From Mesorhizobium sp. YC-39 (GTDB taxonomy: Bacteria > Pseudomonadota > Alphaproteobacteria > Rhizobiales > Rhizobiaceae), in NCBI RefSeq assembly GCF_025753795.1, contig NZ_JAOWPS010000010.1, positions 1 through 64,000 of the forward strand: DNA of 64,000 nt. Reading direction: 5' to 3'. Below the pieces are notes generated by a model, which was not told the DNA's origin, ran no database searches, and saw only the letters and a program-made list of their open reading frames with translations. This document shows positions 9,370 to 18,310 of this stretch, in pieces. Position 1 is the first letter of the stretch; the number at the start of each line of letters is the position of its first letter. A program made the position numbers and the translations under genes.

Positions 9370-9957
9370 ATGAGACCTGCCATTCGGAAGACCGTCACCT
9401 ACATCGAGAACACGCTTATCGAGGGCGGCAAGGCGGCGCCTAAGCCCTTGCGCCTGATCGGCGTTGCCGCGGTGCTGACCAACCCCTGGGCCGGCCGTGG
9501 TTTCACTGACGACCTGTCGCCGGAAATCCGCGCCCTTGCCCCCGTTCTCGGCGAGATGCTGACCCGCGAGATCATCGCCGTCGCCGGTTCGGGCGAGGCG
9601 ATTGAAGGCTACGGCAAGGCGGCCATCTGCGGCACCTCAGGCGAGATCGAGCACGCCTCGGCGCTGATCCACACACTGCATTTCGGCAATCACTATCGCC
9701 GTGCTGTCGGCGCCAAAACCTATCTGGCCTTCACCAATCTGCGCGGCGGACCGAACACGCCGATCATGATCCCGCTGATGGACAAAAACGACGACGGCCG
9801 TCGCTCCCACTATCTCACCGTGCATTTCCAGATCGGCGACGCGCCCGGGCCCGACGAGCTGGTGGTGGCGCTTGGCGCTTCGATCGGCGGCCGCCCGCAC
9901 CATCGCATAGGCGACCGCTATCAGGATCTGAAAGAGGTCGGGGATCTGCATGGCTGA
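9370..9957 (+). CDS. Amino acid synthesis family protein (PF06684-like)
   Basis: 195-residue protein recognisable from KTVTYIENTLIEGG near its start, then VAAVLTNPWAGRGF, GKAAICGTSGEIEHASALIH and GASIGGRPHHRIGDR. The family is often encoded beside flavin-dependent ring-opening or amide-catabolic genes; its reaction is not established to my knowledge. The ATG at 9370 has AGGA five bases upstream. First gene of the operon, overlapping the next gene by eight bases. Confidence 0.75.
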   Translation: MRPAIRKTVTYIENTLIEGGKAAPKPLRLIGVAAVLTNPWAGRGFTDDLSPEIRALAPVLGEMLTREIIAVAGSGEAIEGYGKAAICGTSGEIEHASALIHTLHFGNHYRRAVGAKTYLAFTNLRGGPNTPIMIPLMDKNDDGRRSHYLTVHFQIGDAPGPDELVVALGASIGGRPHHRIGDRYQDLKEVGDLHG

Positions 9958-11734
9958 CGTCGCCGCCTCCGCATGGGTCCGGGGCATAGCTCCCGACGGC
10001 ACCGGCTTCATCCGTGCCGGTTCCGGCACGCCGGTTCTGCTCATCCACGGCGTCGGCATGAACGCAACGATCTGGCAGGATCAGATCGCCTCGATGAAAG
10101 ATCGCCACGACCTGATCGCCGTCGATATGCTCGGCCACGGCACCTCGCCCCTGCCGCCGGAAAATGCCGCCCTGTCGGATTTCGCCGAGCAGGCGCTGCG
10201 TCTGCTCGATCATCTCGGTCTCGCCTCGGTATCGATCGTCGGCCATTCGATGGGCGCGCTGGTCGCCTTGGAAATCGCCCTTCGCGCGCCGTCGCGCGTC
10301 CGCTCCATCGTCTGCCTCAACGCGGTCTTCCGCCGCCCCGAAGCCCTGGCGCAGGCCGTGCGCGAACGAGCGGCGGCACTCGGCACGCATGGCGATCCTT
10401 CCGCCATCGCGGCAACGCTTGCCCGCTGGTTCGGCGACCCGCTGCCGGAGAGCCTAGCGGGTGCGGCCGCCACCGCACGCGCGGCTCTTGAAGGCGTCGA
10501 CCCGGAAGGCTACGCGCGCACCTATCGCCTTTTTGCCCATGCCGATGCCGAGCATGCCTATGCCCTGGCCGGGCTGGCGGCGCCAGCCTTGTTCATGACC
10601 GGGTCCGACGACAGCAATTCGACCCCGGCCATGTCGGCGGCGATGGCGAGGCTCGCGCCGCACGGGCAATGCCTTGTGCTCGGCGGAGAAAGGCACATGA
10701 TGGCAATGGCTTCGCCCGAAAAAGTGACTCACCACATCAGCGCCTTTGTCGACGCCGAAGCCGCGACGCCGCAGGCCGATCTCGCCTTCGACAGCGGCGA
10801 ATTCCGGCGCGCGCTCGGCTCCTTCCTGACCGGCGTCACCATCGTCACCACGATCAGTGCGGAAGGCGAGCCGCGCGGCTTCACCGCCAACTCCTTCACC
10901 TCGGTCTCGCTCGAACCGCCGCTGGTGCTTGTCTGCATCGCCAAGAAGGCGCTGGGACACAGCGCCTTCTCGACATCGAAGGGCTTCGCCATCAACATCC
11001 TGTCGGAGAGCCAGAAAGCCCACTCCGGCATCTTTGCCTCCAAGGCCGCCGACAAGTTCGCGAGCGTGGCCTGGCAACCGGGCCAGACCGGTAATCCGCT
11101 GATCGACGGTTCCGTCGCGGTGTTCGATTGCGCCATGCAGCAGCTGGTCGATGCCGGCGATCATTCGATCCTCATCGGCCGCGTCCGCGATTTCAGCCAC
11201 AACGGAGCACAGCCGCTCGGCTATTGCCGGGGCACCTATGTGACGCCCGGCCTCAGCCAGGAGGCGCTGGCGGCTGCACCGCCCGATACGGAAGTCGGCG
11301 CCATTCTCGAGAACGATGGCCGGGTGCTGTTCTTCGAGACATCTGACGGCTTCCATGAATTGCCGGCTGGGCGCGGACTGGGCACACCGAAAGATGCGCG
11401 CAGCCTCAAGGGGAGCCTTGCCGCCAGGACCATCGACGCCCAGCTCGGCTTCCTGTTCGCCGTCTGGGACGATGCCGCCGACCCCTCGCGCACGCATGTC
11501 TACTATCGCGGCACGGTCGACGGCCCTCATTCCGACGATCGCCATGTGCGGCTTGTCGACATCGAGAAGATCGCCGATCTGAGGATTGCCGACCCTGCGG
11601 TGCGGTCGATGCTTGCCCGCTATGCACGCGAGCGCATGGAAGATGCGTTCGGCGTCTATGTCGGCAACGAGGTCGAAGGCGAAGTCCGGCCGCTCGCCAA
11701 GCCTTCGCCAGTTCTTCTTTCCGGTCGCGGGTGA
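9950..11734 (+). CDS. Alpha/beta hydrolase fused to flavin reductase
   Basis: 594-residue fusion. Residues about 20-265 are an alpha/beta hydrolase with oxyanion segment LIHGVGM, nucleophile Ser100 in GHSMG and a late His in GGERHMMA. Residues about 285-440 are a RutF/HpaC-type flavin reductase (FRRALGSFLTGVTIVTT, GFTANSFTSVSLEPPLVLVC, GHSAFSTSKGFAINIL). The last 150 residues form a further domain that includes LENDGRVLFFETSDGFHELP, faintly Nudix-like. The reductase would feed reduced flavin to the oxygenase encoded next, and the hydrolase would act on its ring-opened product. In trigonelline degradation these are separate proteins (TgnB and TgnD), so the fusion is noteworthy if that pathway assignment holds. 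Confidence 0.85.
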   Translation: MADVAASAWVRGIAPDGTGFIRAGSGTPVLLIHGVGMNATIWQDQIASMKDRHDLIAVDMLGHGTSPLPPENAALSDFAEQALRLLDHLGLASVSIVGHSMGALVALEIALRAPSRVRSIVCLNAVFRRPEALAQAVRERAAALGTHGDPSAIAATLARWFGDPLPESLAGAAATARAALEGVDPEGYARTYRLFAHADAEHAYALAGLAAPALFMTGSDDSNSTPAMSAAMARLAPHGQCLVLGGERHMMAMASPEKVTHHISAFVDAEAATPQADLAFDSGEFRRALGSFLTGVTIVTTISAEGEPRGFTANSFTSVSLEPPLVLVCIAKKALGHSAFSTSKGFAINILSESQKAHSGIFASKAADKFASVAWQPGQTGNPLIDGSVAVFDCAMQQLVDAGDHSILIGRVRDFSHNGAQPLGYCRGTYVTPGLSQEALAAAPPDTEVGAILENDGRVLFFETSDGFHELPAGRGLGTPKDARSLKGSLAARTIDAQLGFLFAVWDDAADPSRTHVYYRGTVDGPHSDDRHVRLVDIEKIADLRIADPAVRSMLARYARERMEDAFGVYVGNEVEGEVRPLAKPSPVLLSGRG

Positions 11735-11739
11735 CGCTG

Positions 11740-12792
11740 ATGAAATTCTCGCTGTTCGTCCACATGGAGCGCTCGGATCTGGCCAAGCCGCATTCCGAGC
11801 TTGTCGGTGAATTGGAAGAGCTGGTCGTGCAGGCCGAAGAGGCAGGTTTCGAGACCGCCTGGATCGGCGAGCATCACGGTATGGAATTCACCATCTCGCC
11901 GAACCCGTTCATCAACATCGCCTGGCTCGCCGCCAAGACCAGGCGCATAAGGCTCGGCACCGGAACCATCGTCGCGCCGTTCTGGCACCCGATCAAGCTT
12001 GCCGGCGAAGCGGCAATGGCCGACGTCATCTCCGGCGGCCGCCTCGACATCGGCATTGCGCGCGGCGCCTACGCCTACGAATACCAGCGGCTTTTTCCTG
12101 GGCTTGAAGCCTGGGGCGCCGGCCAGCGCATGCGCGAGATGGTGCCGGCGATCCGCGGCCTGTGGGATGGCGATTTCGAACTCACTGGCGAGTTCTGGTC
12201 GTTCCCGTCGACCACCTCGTCACCCAAGCCGCTGCAAAAGCCTTATCCGCCGATCTGGGTGGCGGCGCGTGATCCGAACTCGCATGACTTTGCCGTCGCC
12301 AGCAAATGCAATGTGCAGGTGACGCCGCTGGCCTCCGGCGATGGCGAGGTGACCAGCCTGATGGAGCGCTTCAACACCGCCTGCGCTGCTCACCCCGACA
12401 TAGCGCGGCCGGAAATCATGCTGCTGATGCACACATTCGTTGCCGAGGACGCAGCCGATGCTGATCGCCTGGCGCAGGACCTGTCGCAGTTCTACTGCCA
12501 GTTCGGGGCCTGGTTCCAGAACAAGAAGCCGGTGCGCCAGGGCATATTGGAAACGCTGACCGATGCCGAGATCGCGGCAATGCCGCAATATGCGCCGGAC
12601 AAGATCAGGCAGAACCTCGTCATCGGCGAAGCCGACGAGGTGATCGCCAGGCTGAAGGCCTATGAGGCGCTCGGCTACGACCAGTATTCGATCTGGATCG
12701 ACAGCGGCCTCTCCCACCAGCGCAAGAAGAAATCGCTGCAGCTCTTCATCGATAGGGTGATGCCGGCCTTCCAGGGACCGCATACGCGATGA
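11740..12792 (+). CDS. Luciferase-like (LLM) flavin-dependent monooxygenase, RutA/TgnA-like
   Basis: 350-residue TIM-barrel oxygenase of the bacterial luciferase class. Diagnostic segments are MKFSLFVHMER, TAWIGEHHGMEFTISPNP, LGTGTIVAPFWHPIKLAGE and VAARDPNSHDFAVA. RutA opens the uracil ring and TgnA the pyridine ring of trigonelline, in both cases with a partner flavin reductase, which is encoded immediately upstream here. I start at the ATG at 11740 because family members begin MKFSLF; a GTG at 11731 that overlaps the previous stop is possible. Overlaps the dehydrogenase gene by four bases. Confidence 0.85.
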   Translation: MKFSLFVHMERSDLAKPHSELVGELEELVVQAEEAGFETAWIGEHHGMEFTISPNPFINIAWLAAKTRRIRLGTGTIVAPFWHPIKLAGEAAMADVISGGRLDIGIARGAYAYEYQRLFPGLEAWGAGQRMREMVPAIRGLWDGDFELTGEFWSFPSTTSSPKPLQKPYPPIWVAARDPNSHDFAVASKCNVQVTPLASGDGEVTSLMERFNTACAAHPDIARPEIMLLMHTFVAEDAADADRLAQDLSQFYCQFGAWFQNKKPVRQGILETLTDAEIAAMPQYAPDKIRQNLVIGEADEVIARLKAYEALGYDQYSIWIDSGLSHQRKKKSLQLFIDRVMPAFQGPHTR

Positions 12793-14267
12793 GCACCGCT
12801 CAATTCAGGAACTATGTCGACGGCAGCTTCGAGGACGCGCCCGCGACTTTCGACAGCATCGACCCGTCGACCGGCACGGCATGGGCCAGGATGCCCGCTG
12901 CATCATCGGCCGATGTCGACCGCGCCGTCGAGGCCGCTCACCGGGCGCTGCGCTCCGGCCCATGGGCGGCGATGACGGCAACGGCGCGCGGCAAGCTGCT
13001 GGTGCGGCTCGGCGACCTGGTGGTCGCCAATGCCGACCGGCTGGCGGAACTCGAGACGCGCGACACCGGCAAGATCATCCGAGAAACCCGCGCCCAGATC
13101 GCCTATGTCGGCGACTACTACCGCTACTATGGCGGGCTGGCCGACAAGCACGAAGGCTCGTTTGTCCCCATCGACAAGGCGGACATGGAAGTGACGATCC
13201 GGCCCGAGCCGATCGGCGTCGTCGCCGCGGTCGTGCCGTGGAATTCGCAACTCTTCCTGTCCGCCGTCAAGCTCGGGCCGGCGCTGGCGGCCGGCTGCAC
13301 CGTCGTCCTCAAGGCGTCCGAGGACGGCCCTGCCCCGTTGCTGGCCTTCGCCGAGCTCGTCCATGAGGCGGGCTTTCCCGCCGGCAGCGTGAACATCCTG
13401 ACCGGCTTCGGCCATGATTGCGGTCACCGCCTGACCAGCCATCCGCTCGTCGCCCGTGTCGCCTTCACCGGTGGTCCGGCAACCGCCCGGCAGATCGTCA
13501 GGAACACCGCGGAAAACCTTGCCTACACGACGCTCGAACTCGGCGGCAAGAGCCCGGTCGTGGTGTTTGCCGATGCCGATCTCGACAGCGCCGCCAACGC
13601 GGTCGTCGCCGGCATCTTCGCCGCCACCGGCCAGAGCTGCGTCGCCGGCTCGCGCCTGCTGGTCGAGCGTTCGGTGAAGGACGAATTCCTCGCCCGGCTC
13701 AAGCACAAGGCCGAGGCGATCCGGATCGGCGATCCGCAGGATCCGGCAACCGAAATGGGGCCGCTGGCCACGTCGCGGCAGCGCGAATGGATCGAGAAGA
13801 TCGTGGCGGCAAGCCTTGCCGCAGGTGGACGGCTGGTCACCGGCGGCGAAAGGCCCGCCGGTCACGCCGGCGGCCTCTACTACGCGCCGACGATCATCGA
13901 TGCCAACGACAACACCGGCTTGCCCTGCGTGCGCGAGGAGCTGTTCGGTCCCGTGCTCTCCGTGATCGCCTTCGACGCGGAAGCCGAAGCCCTGGCGCTG
14001 GCCAACGACACGCCGTTCGGCCTGGCGTCCGGCGTGTTCACCACCAATCTCGCGAAAGCCCATCGCATGGCGCGCGGCATCCATGCCGGCGTGGTCTGGA
14101 TCAACACCTATCGCGCCGTCTCGCCGCTGGTTCCGTTCGGCGGCTATGGCCAGTCGGGCCTCGGCCGCGAAGGCGGCCTCGATGCGATCCGCGACTACAC
14201 GCGTTCGAAGTCGGTGTGGATACGCATCTCGGACGACCCGATTCCCGATCCTTTTGTCATGCGGTAG
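12789..14267 (+). CDS. NAD(P)-dependent aldehyde dehydrogenase
   Basis: 492-residue ALDH-superfamily enzyme with VVPWNSQLF, AFTGG, the catalytic glutamate in LELGGKSPVVV and the catalytic cysteine in ATGQSCVAGSRLLVE, ending with PFGGYGQSGLGREGG. It probably oxidises the aldehyde released after ring opening, as TgnC does in the trigonelline route (inference). Its start overlaps the LLM gene stop. Confidence 0.92.
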   Translation: MSTAQFRNYVDGSFEDAPATFDSIDPSTGTAWARMPAASSADVDRAVEAAHRALRSGPWAAMTATARGKLLVRLGDLVVANADRLAELETRDTGKIIRETRAQIAYVGDYYRYYGGLADKHEGSFVPIDKADMEVTIRPEPIGVVAAVVPWNSQLFLSAVKLGPALAAGCTVVLKASEDGPAPLLAFAELVHEAGFPAGSVNILTGFGHDCGHRLTSHPLVARVAFTGGPATARQIVRNTAENLAYTTLELGGKSPVVVFADADLDSAANAVVAGIFAATGQSCVAGSRLLVERSVKDEFLARLKHKAEAIRIGDPQDPATEMGPLATSRQREWIEKIVAASLAAGGRLVTGGERPAGHAGGLYYAPTIIDANDNTGLPCVREELFGPVLSVIAFDAEAEALALANDTPFGLASGVFTTNLAKAHRMARGIHAGVVWINTYRAVSPLVPFGGYGQSGLGREGGLDAIRDYTRSKSVWIRISDDPIPDPFVMR

Positions 14268-14349
14268 CCGCCGCGGACGGGGATTCGCGATCAAGGCGAA
14301 AACGCCGGTCGCGAACAGCCAACAACGAAAACAAACAGAGGAGAACGAC

Positions 14350-15384
14350 ATGAAACTGATCATCACCGGCGCCCTTGCCCGCCTTCTTGCAACGACACTG
14401 CTCGCAACAACACTTCTGGCAGCGACGGCCGCAAAGGCCGAGGACATGGTGTTCACCAGCTGGGGCGGGACGACCCAGGAAGCGCAGACCAAGTCCTGGG
14501 CCGAACCGTTCACCGCCGCCTCCGGCATCAAGGTCATGCAGGACGGCCCGACCGACTACGGCAAGCTGAAGGCGATGGTCGACAGCGGCAGCGTCAACTG
14601 GGATGTCGTCGACGTCGAGATGGATTTCGCCATCAAGGCGGCCAAGGACGGCCTGCTCGAGCCGATCGACTTCACTGCTGTGCCGAAGGCCGACCTCGAT
14701 CCGCGCTTCACCACCGATCATGCCGTCGGCAGTTTCTATTATTCCTTCGTGCTCGCCTGGAACAAGGGCGCCGTTTCGGGCGAACCGGCCGGCTGGGCCG
14801 ACATGTTCGACCTGAAGAAATTCCCGGGCAAGCGGACCTTCTACAAATGGTCGGCGCCCGGTGTCATCGAGATCGCCTTGCTGGCCGATGGCGTTCCCGC
14901 CGACAAGCTCTATCCGCTCGATCTCGATCGCGCCTTCAAGAAACTCGACACCATCAAGTCGGACATCGTCTGGTGGGGCGGCGGCGCGGAGTCGCAGCAA
15001 TTGATCGCGTCCGGCGAAGCAACCCTCGGCCAGCTGTGGAACGGTCGTGTCTTCGCGCTGGAGAAGGATGGCGCCGATGTCGGCGTCTCCTGGAACCAGA
15101 ACCTGACCGCCGCCGACGTCCTGGTGGTGCCGAAGGGCGCCAAGAACAAGGACGCCGCGATGAAGTTCCTCGCCGCGGCAAGCAGCCCGGCCGGCCAGGC
15201 GAAGTTCGCCGAAGCCAGTGGCTATGCGCCCATCAACACCAAGGCCAAGGCCGAGATGCCGGCCGATGCGGTGAAGGCGCTGCCGGACGCCCATGTCGAC
15301 GGACAGATCAACCTCGACATGAACTACTGGGCCGAGCACCGCGACGAGATCGCCACGCGCTGGTATGCCTGGCAGGCGAAATAA
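14350..15384 (+). CDS. PotD-like ABC transporter substrate-binding protein
   Basis: 344-residue periplasmic protein with a Sec signal peptide over residues 1-28 (hydrophobic LLATTLLATTLLAATA, then AKAED). The mature part begins VFTSWGGTTQEAQ, as in extracellular solute-binding proteins of the spermidine/putrescine class. AGAGGAG precedes the ATG at 14350. The ligand is unknown; the enzymes next to it suggest a betaine or N-heterocycle rather than a polyamine. Confidence 0.88.
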   Translation: MKLIITGALARLLATTLLATTLLAATAAKAEDMVFTSWGGTTQEAQTKSWAEPFTAASGIKVMQDGPTDYGKLKAMVDSGSVNWDVVDVEMDFAIKAAKDGLLEPIDFTAVPKADLDPRFTTDHAVGSFYYSFVLAWNKGAVSGEPAGWADMFDLKKFPGKRTFYKWSAPGVIEIALLADGVPADKLYPLDLDRAFKKLDTIKSDIVWWGGGAESQQLIASGEATLGQLWNGRVFALEKDGADVGVSWNQNLTAADVLVVPKGAKNKDAAMKFLAAASSPAGQAKFAEASGYAPINTKAKAEMPADAVKALPDAHVDGQINLDMNYWAEHRDEIATRWYAWQAK

Positions 15385-15452
15385 GCCTGCCCCTTGAACA
15401 GCAAGGGACGGGACGGTCTGCGTCGTCTCGTCCCGTAGCCCAGGTCGCTGCC

Positions 15453-16313
15453 ATGTCGGTCGAAACACGCCAGAGCCCACCAACATTCCGCATGCCGGCA
15501 GGCTTCAACGGCCTGCTGCCGGCGCTGATCCTGATCGTGCTGTTCTTCGTCGTCCCGGTCCTGGCCCTGCTTTTGCGCAGCGTCACGGAGCCCGAGCCCG
15601 GCCTGCAGAACTACGCGGCCCTGCTTGGCGACGGCACCTATGCGCGGGTCTTCTTCAACACCTTCCTGGTCGCGTCGGTGGTCACGATTGTCACCGTCCT
15701 CGTCGCCTTTCCGGTTGCCTGGATGCTGGCGATCATGCCCTCGGCGCTGGCCTCGATCGTCTTCGGCGTCATCATCCTGTCGATGTGGACCAATCTCTTG
15801 ACCCGCACCTATGCCTGGATGGTGCTGCTGCAGCGCACCGGCGTCATCAACCGGACGCTGATGGCCGCCGGGATCATCGACCAGCCGCTGCCGCTCATCA
15901 ACAATCTCACCGGCGTCACCATCGGCATGGTCTACATCATGCTGCCCTTCATGATCCTGCCGCTGGTCGGCACGCTGCGGGCGATCGATCCGATGACGCT
16001 GCGCGCGGCGGCACTGTGCGGCGCCAGCCCCTTCCAGGCATTCCGCCGCATCCTTTTGCCGCTGTCGCTGCCTGGCGTGGCGGCCGGCGGCCTGATGGTC
16101 TTCGTCATGTCGCTCGGCTACTTCGTCACCCCGGCACTGCTCGGCGGTACGTCGAACATGATGCTCGCCGAAATGATCGCGCAGATGATCCAGTCGCTGC
16201 TCAACTGGGGGCTCGGCAGCGCCGCGGCCTTCATCCTGCTTGTCGTCACCATGGCGCTCTACGCGCTGCAGCTGCGCCTCGTCGGCGCCAGGCGCATGAG
16301 CGGAGGCATCTGA
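15453..16313 (+). CDS. ABC transporter permease, PotB-like
   Basis: 286-residue inner-membrane permease with six hydrophobic segments, the first being LLPALILIVLFFVVPVLALL. The EAA loop reads LRAAALCGASPFQAFRRILLPLSLPG, shown here only as the family landmark. The start at 15453 is chosen by analogy with family length; the long frame upstream runs through the binding-protein gene and is not coding. It is followed one base later by the second permease. Confidence 0.87.
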   Translation: MSVETRQSPPTFRMPAGFNGLLPALILIVLFFVVPVLALLLRSVTEPEPGLQNYAALLGDGTYARVFFNTFLVASVVTIVTVLVAFPVAWMLAIMPSALASIVFGVIILSMWTNLLTRTYAWMVLLQRTGVINRTLMAAGIIDQPLPLINNLTGVTIGMVYIMLPFMILPLVGTLRAIDPMTLRAAALCGASPFQAFRRILLPLSLPGVAAGGLMVFVMSLGYFVTPALLGGTSNMMLAEMIAQMIQSLLNWGLGSAAAFILLVVTMALYALQLRLVGARRMSGGI

Positions 16314-16314
16314 G

Positions 16315-17115
16315 ATGCTGCTCGACTATGACCGCATGGGATGGCTGAAGATTGCCCTGCTCGGCTTCACCGCGCTGGTCGCCGGCTTTCTCCTGTTGCC
16401 GGTCGTCTTCATCGTCCTGCTCTCGTTCGGCTCGTCGCGCTGGCTGGCCTTCCCGCCGCCCGGCTGGACGCTCAAATGGTACCAGGAGCTTTTTGCCGAT
16501 CCGGCCTGGCTCGATGCGGCGCTGACCAGCGCCCGGATTGCCACCATGACGGCGATCCTGGCAGTAGCGATCGGCCTGCTCGCCTCCTTTGCCCTGGTCC
16601 GCGGACAGTTTGCCGGGCGCGAGATTCTGCGCGGCCTGCTGCTGACGCCGATGGTGCTGCCCGTCGTCGTCTTCGCCATTGCCATCTATGCCTTCTTCCT
16701 TCGCCTTGGTCTCGGCGGCACCACCATCGGCTTCGTCATCGCCCACACCGTTTTGGCGCTGCCCTTCGCCATCATCCCGATCGCCACAGCACTTGAAGGC
16801 TTCGACAGGTCGATCGAGGACGCGGCAATCGTCTGCGGCGCGAGCCCGCTCGAGGCCAGGCTCAGGATCACCTTGCCGTCGATCCGGATCGGCATCTTCT
16901 CCGCCGCGATCTTTTCCTTCCTCGCCTCGTGGGACGAAGTCGTGGTGGCGATCTTCATGGCCAGCCCCAGCTTGCAGACCTTGCCCGTCAAGATCTGGGG
17001 CAGTTTGCGGTCGGATTTGAGCCCGGTGATCGCCGCCGCCTCCAGCCTGCTCGTCGGGCTGACGCTTGCCCTGATGGTGGTGACGGCGCTGCTGCAGCGA
17101 AAGGTCCGCACATGA
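16315..17115 (+). CDS. ABC transporter permease, PotC-like
   Basis: 266-residue second permease of the importer, with six hydrophobic segments and the family C-terminal pattern SFLASWDEVVVAIFMASP followed by LQTLPVKIWGSLR. It overlaps the ATPase gene by four bases. It is a functional counterpart of the broken fragment at 5820-6058. Confidence 0.88.
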   Translation: MLLDYDRMGWLKIALLGFTALVAGFLLLPVVFIVLLSFGSSRWLAFPPPGWTLKWYQELFADPAWLDAALTSARIATMTAILAVAIGLLASFALVRGQFAGREILRGLLLTPMVLPVVVFAIAIYAFFLRLGLGGTTIGFVIAHTVLALPFAIIPIATALEGFDRSIEDAAIVCGASPLEARLRITLPSIRIGIFSAAIFSFLASWDEVVVAIFMASPSLQTLPVKIWGSLRSDLSPVIAAASSLLVGLTLALMVVTALLQRKVRT

Positions 17116-18188
17116 CCCAGCCCTTCCTCTCCATCCGCAATCTGCGCAAGACGTTCGGGGCGATCGTCGCCGTGCATGACGTCACCCTCGAGATCCCCAG
17201 GGGCGAGTTCCTGACCTTCCTCGGGCCTTCGGGTTCGGGAAAATCGACGACGCTCTACGCGATCGCCGGCTTCCAGGATCCGAGTTCCGGCGATGTGCAG
17301 CTGGAAGGAAAGTCACTGCTTGCCGTGCCCTCGCACAAGCGCAACATCGGCATGGTCTTCCAGCGCTACACGCTCTTTCCGCATCTGACGGTGGCCGAGA
17401 ACGTCGCCTTTCCGCTTCGGGTTCGCCGCCGGCCGGAAGCCGAGGTGAAGAAGAAGGTCGCCGACATGCTGGCGCTGGTGCGGCTCGAAAGCTTCGCCAC
17501 GCGCTTGCCGGGCGCGCTGTCGGGCGGCCAGCAGCAGCGCGTCGCACTGGCCAGGGCGCTGGCCTACGATCCGCCGATCCTTTTGATGGACGAACCACTG
17601 TCGGCGCTCGACAAGAAGTTGCGCGAGGAAATCCAGGGCGAGATCCGCCGCATCCATCGCGAGACCGGCGTCACCATCCTCTACGTCACCCACGACCAGG
17701 AGGAAGCGCTGCATCTGTCGGACCGGATCGCCCTGTTCCGGGACGGTCGCATTGAGCAGACCGGCAGCGGCGAAGACCTTTATCTGAGGCCGGCGACCGA
17801 TTTCGTCGCCGGCTTCATCGGCAATTCGAATTTTCTTGCCGCCGAACATCTCGACACCACCGACGGCACGGCAACGATCCGGCTGGCCGACGGCTCTGTC
17901 ATCTCCGGCGTCAGAGCCAACGGCACGTTTGGCAACGGCCAGAAAACCAGGCTGATGATCCGGCCGGAGGCGTTTGGCATGGAACGGAGCCCGGCGAGCG
18001 CAGAGCTCAACGTCGAGATTGTCGATGTCGCCTTCTATGGCGAACGGCGGCGCATCGTCGCGCGCACCGCCGCCGGCGAGGGGGTCGACATCAGGCCGAC
18101 CTCGGCCGCCATGCCGTCGCAGGATGTGTCGCCCTGCAGCCGGCAGGTGTTTTTCGACCCGGCGGCGGCGTTTCTGTTTCCCGCCTGA
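17112..18188 (+). CDS. ABC transporter ATP-binding protein, PotA-like
   Basis: 358-residue ATPase with Walker A GPSGSGKST, Q-loop MVFQRYTLFPHLTV, signature LSGGQQQRVALARAL, Walker B ILLMDEPLSALD, H-loop YVTHDQEEAL, and a C-terminal TOBE-like regulatory domain after about residue 240. It completes the binding protein-permease-permease-ATPase importer. Last gene of the operon that begins at 9370. Confidence 0.9.
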   Translation: MTQPFLSIRNLRKTFGAIVAVHDVTLEIPRGEFLTFLGPSGSGKSTTLYAIAGFQDPSSGDVQLEGKSLLAVPSHKRNIGMVFQRYTLFPHLTVAENVAFPLRVRRRPEAEVKKKVADMLALVRLESFATRLPGALSGGQQQRVALARALAYDPPILLMDEPLSALDKKLREEIQGEIRRIHRETGVTILYVTHDQEEALHLSDRIALFRDGRIEQTGSGEDLYLRPATDFVAGFIGNSNFLAAEHLDTTDGTATIRLADGSVISGVRANGTFGNGQKTRLMIRPEAFGMERSPASAELNVEIVDVAFYGERRRIVARTAAGEGVDIRPTSAAMPSQDVSPCSRQVFFDPAAAFLFPA

Positions 18189-18310
18189 GTTTTCCGAGCG
18201 AGTTGAGGAACATTCCCCGCAGGTGTCTGATTCAAATTGCCCATGACATGGGCGTGGACGCTTGGATCGAGTCCAAGGCGATCGTTTGCACCAACGCAAA
18301 GCGTGCACAC
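18189..18310. other. Convergent intergenic region with a short palindrome
   Basis: The gap separates the rightward importer operon from the leftward YhaN-like gene. A perfect 15-base palindrome, GCCCATGACATGGGC, lies at 18239-18253. Its one-base loop makes it a poor terminator; I see no clear stem followed by a T-tract. Confidence 0.4.

Noticed and set aside
12903..14537. 544-codon open frame on the minus strand opposite the aldehyde dehydrogenase
   Set aside because: It is a shadow of high-GC codon bias; the plus strand carries a complete ALDH with all catalytic motifs.
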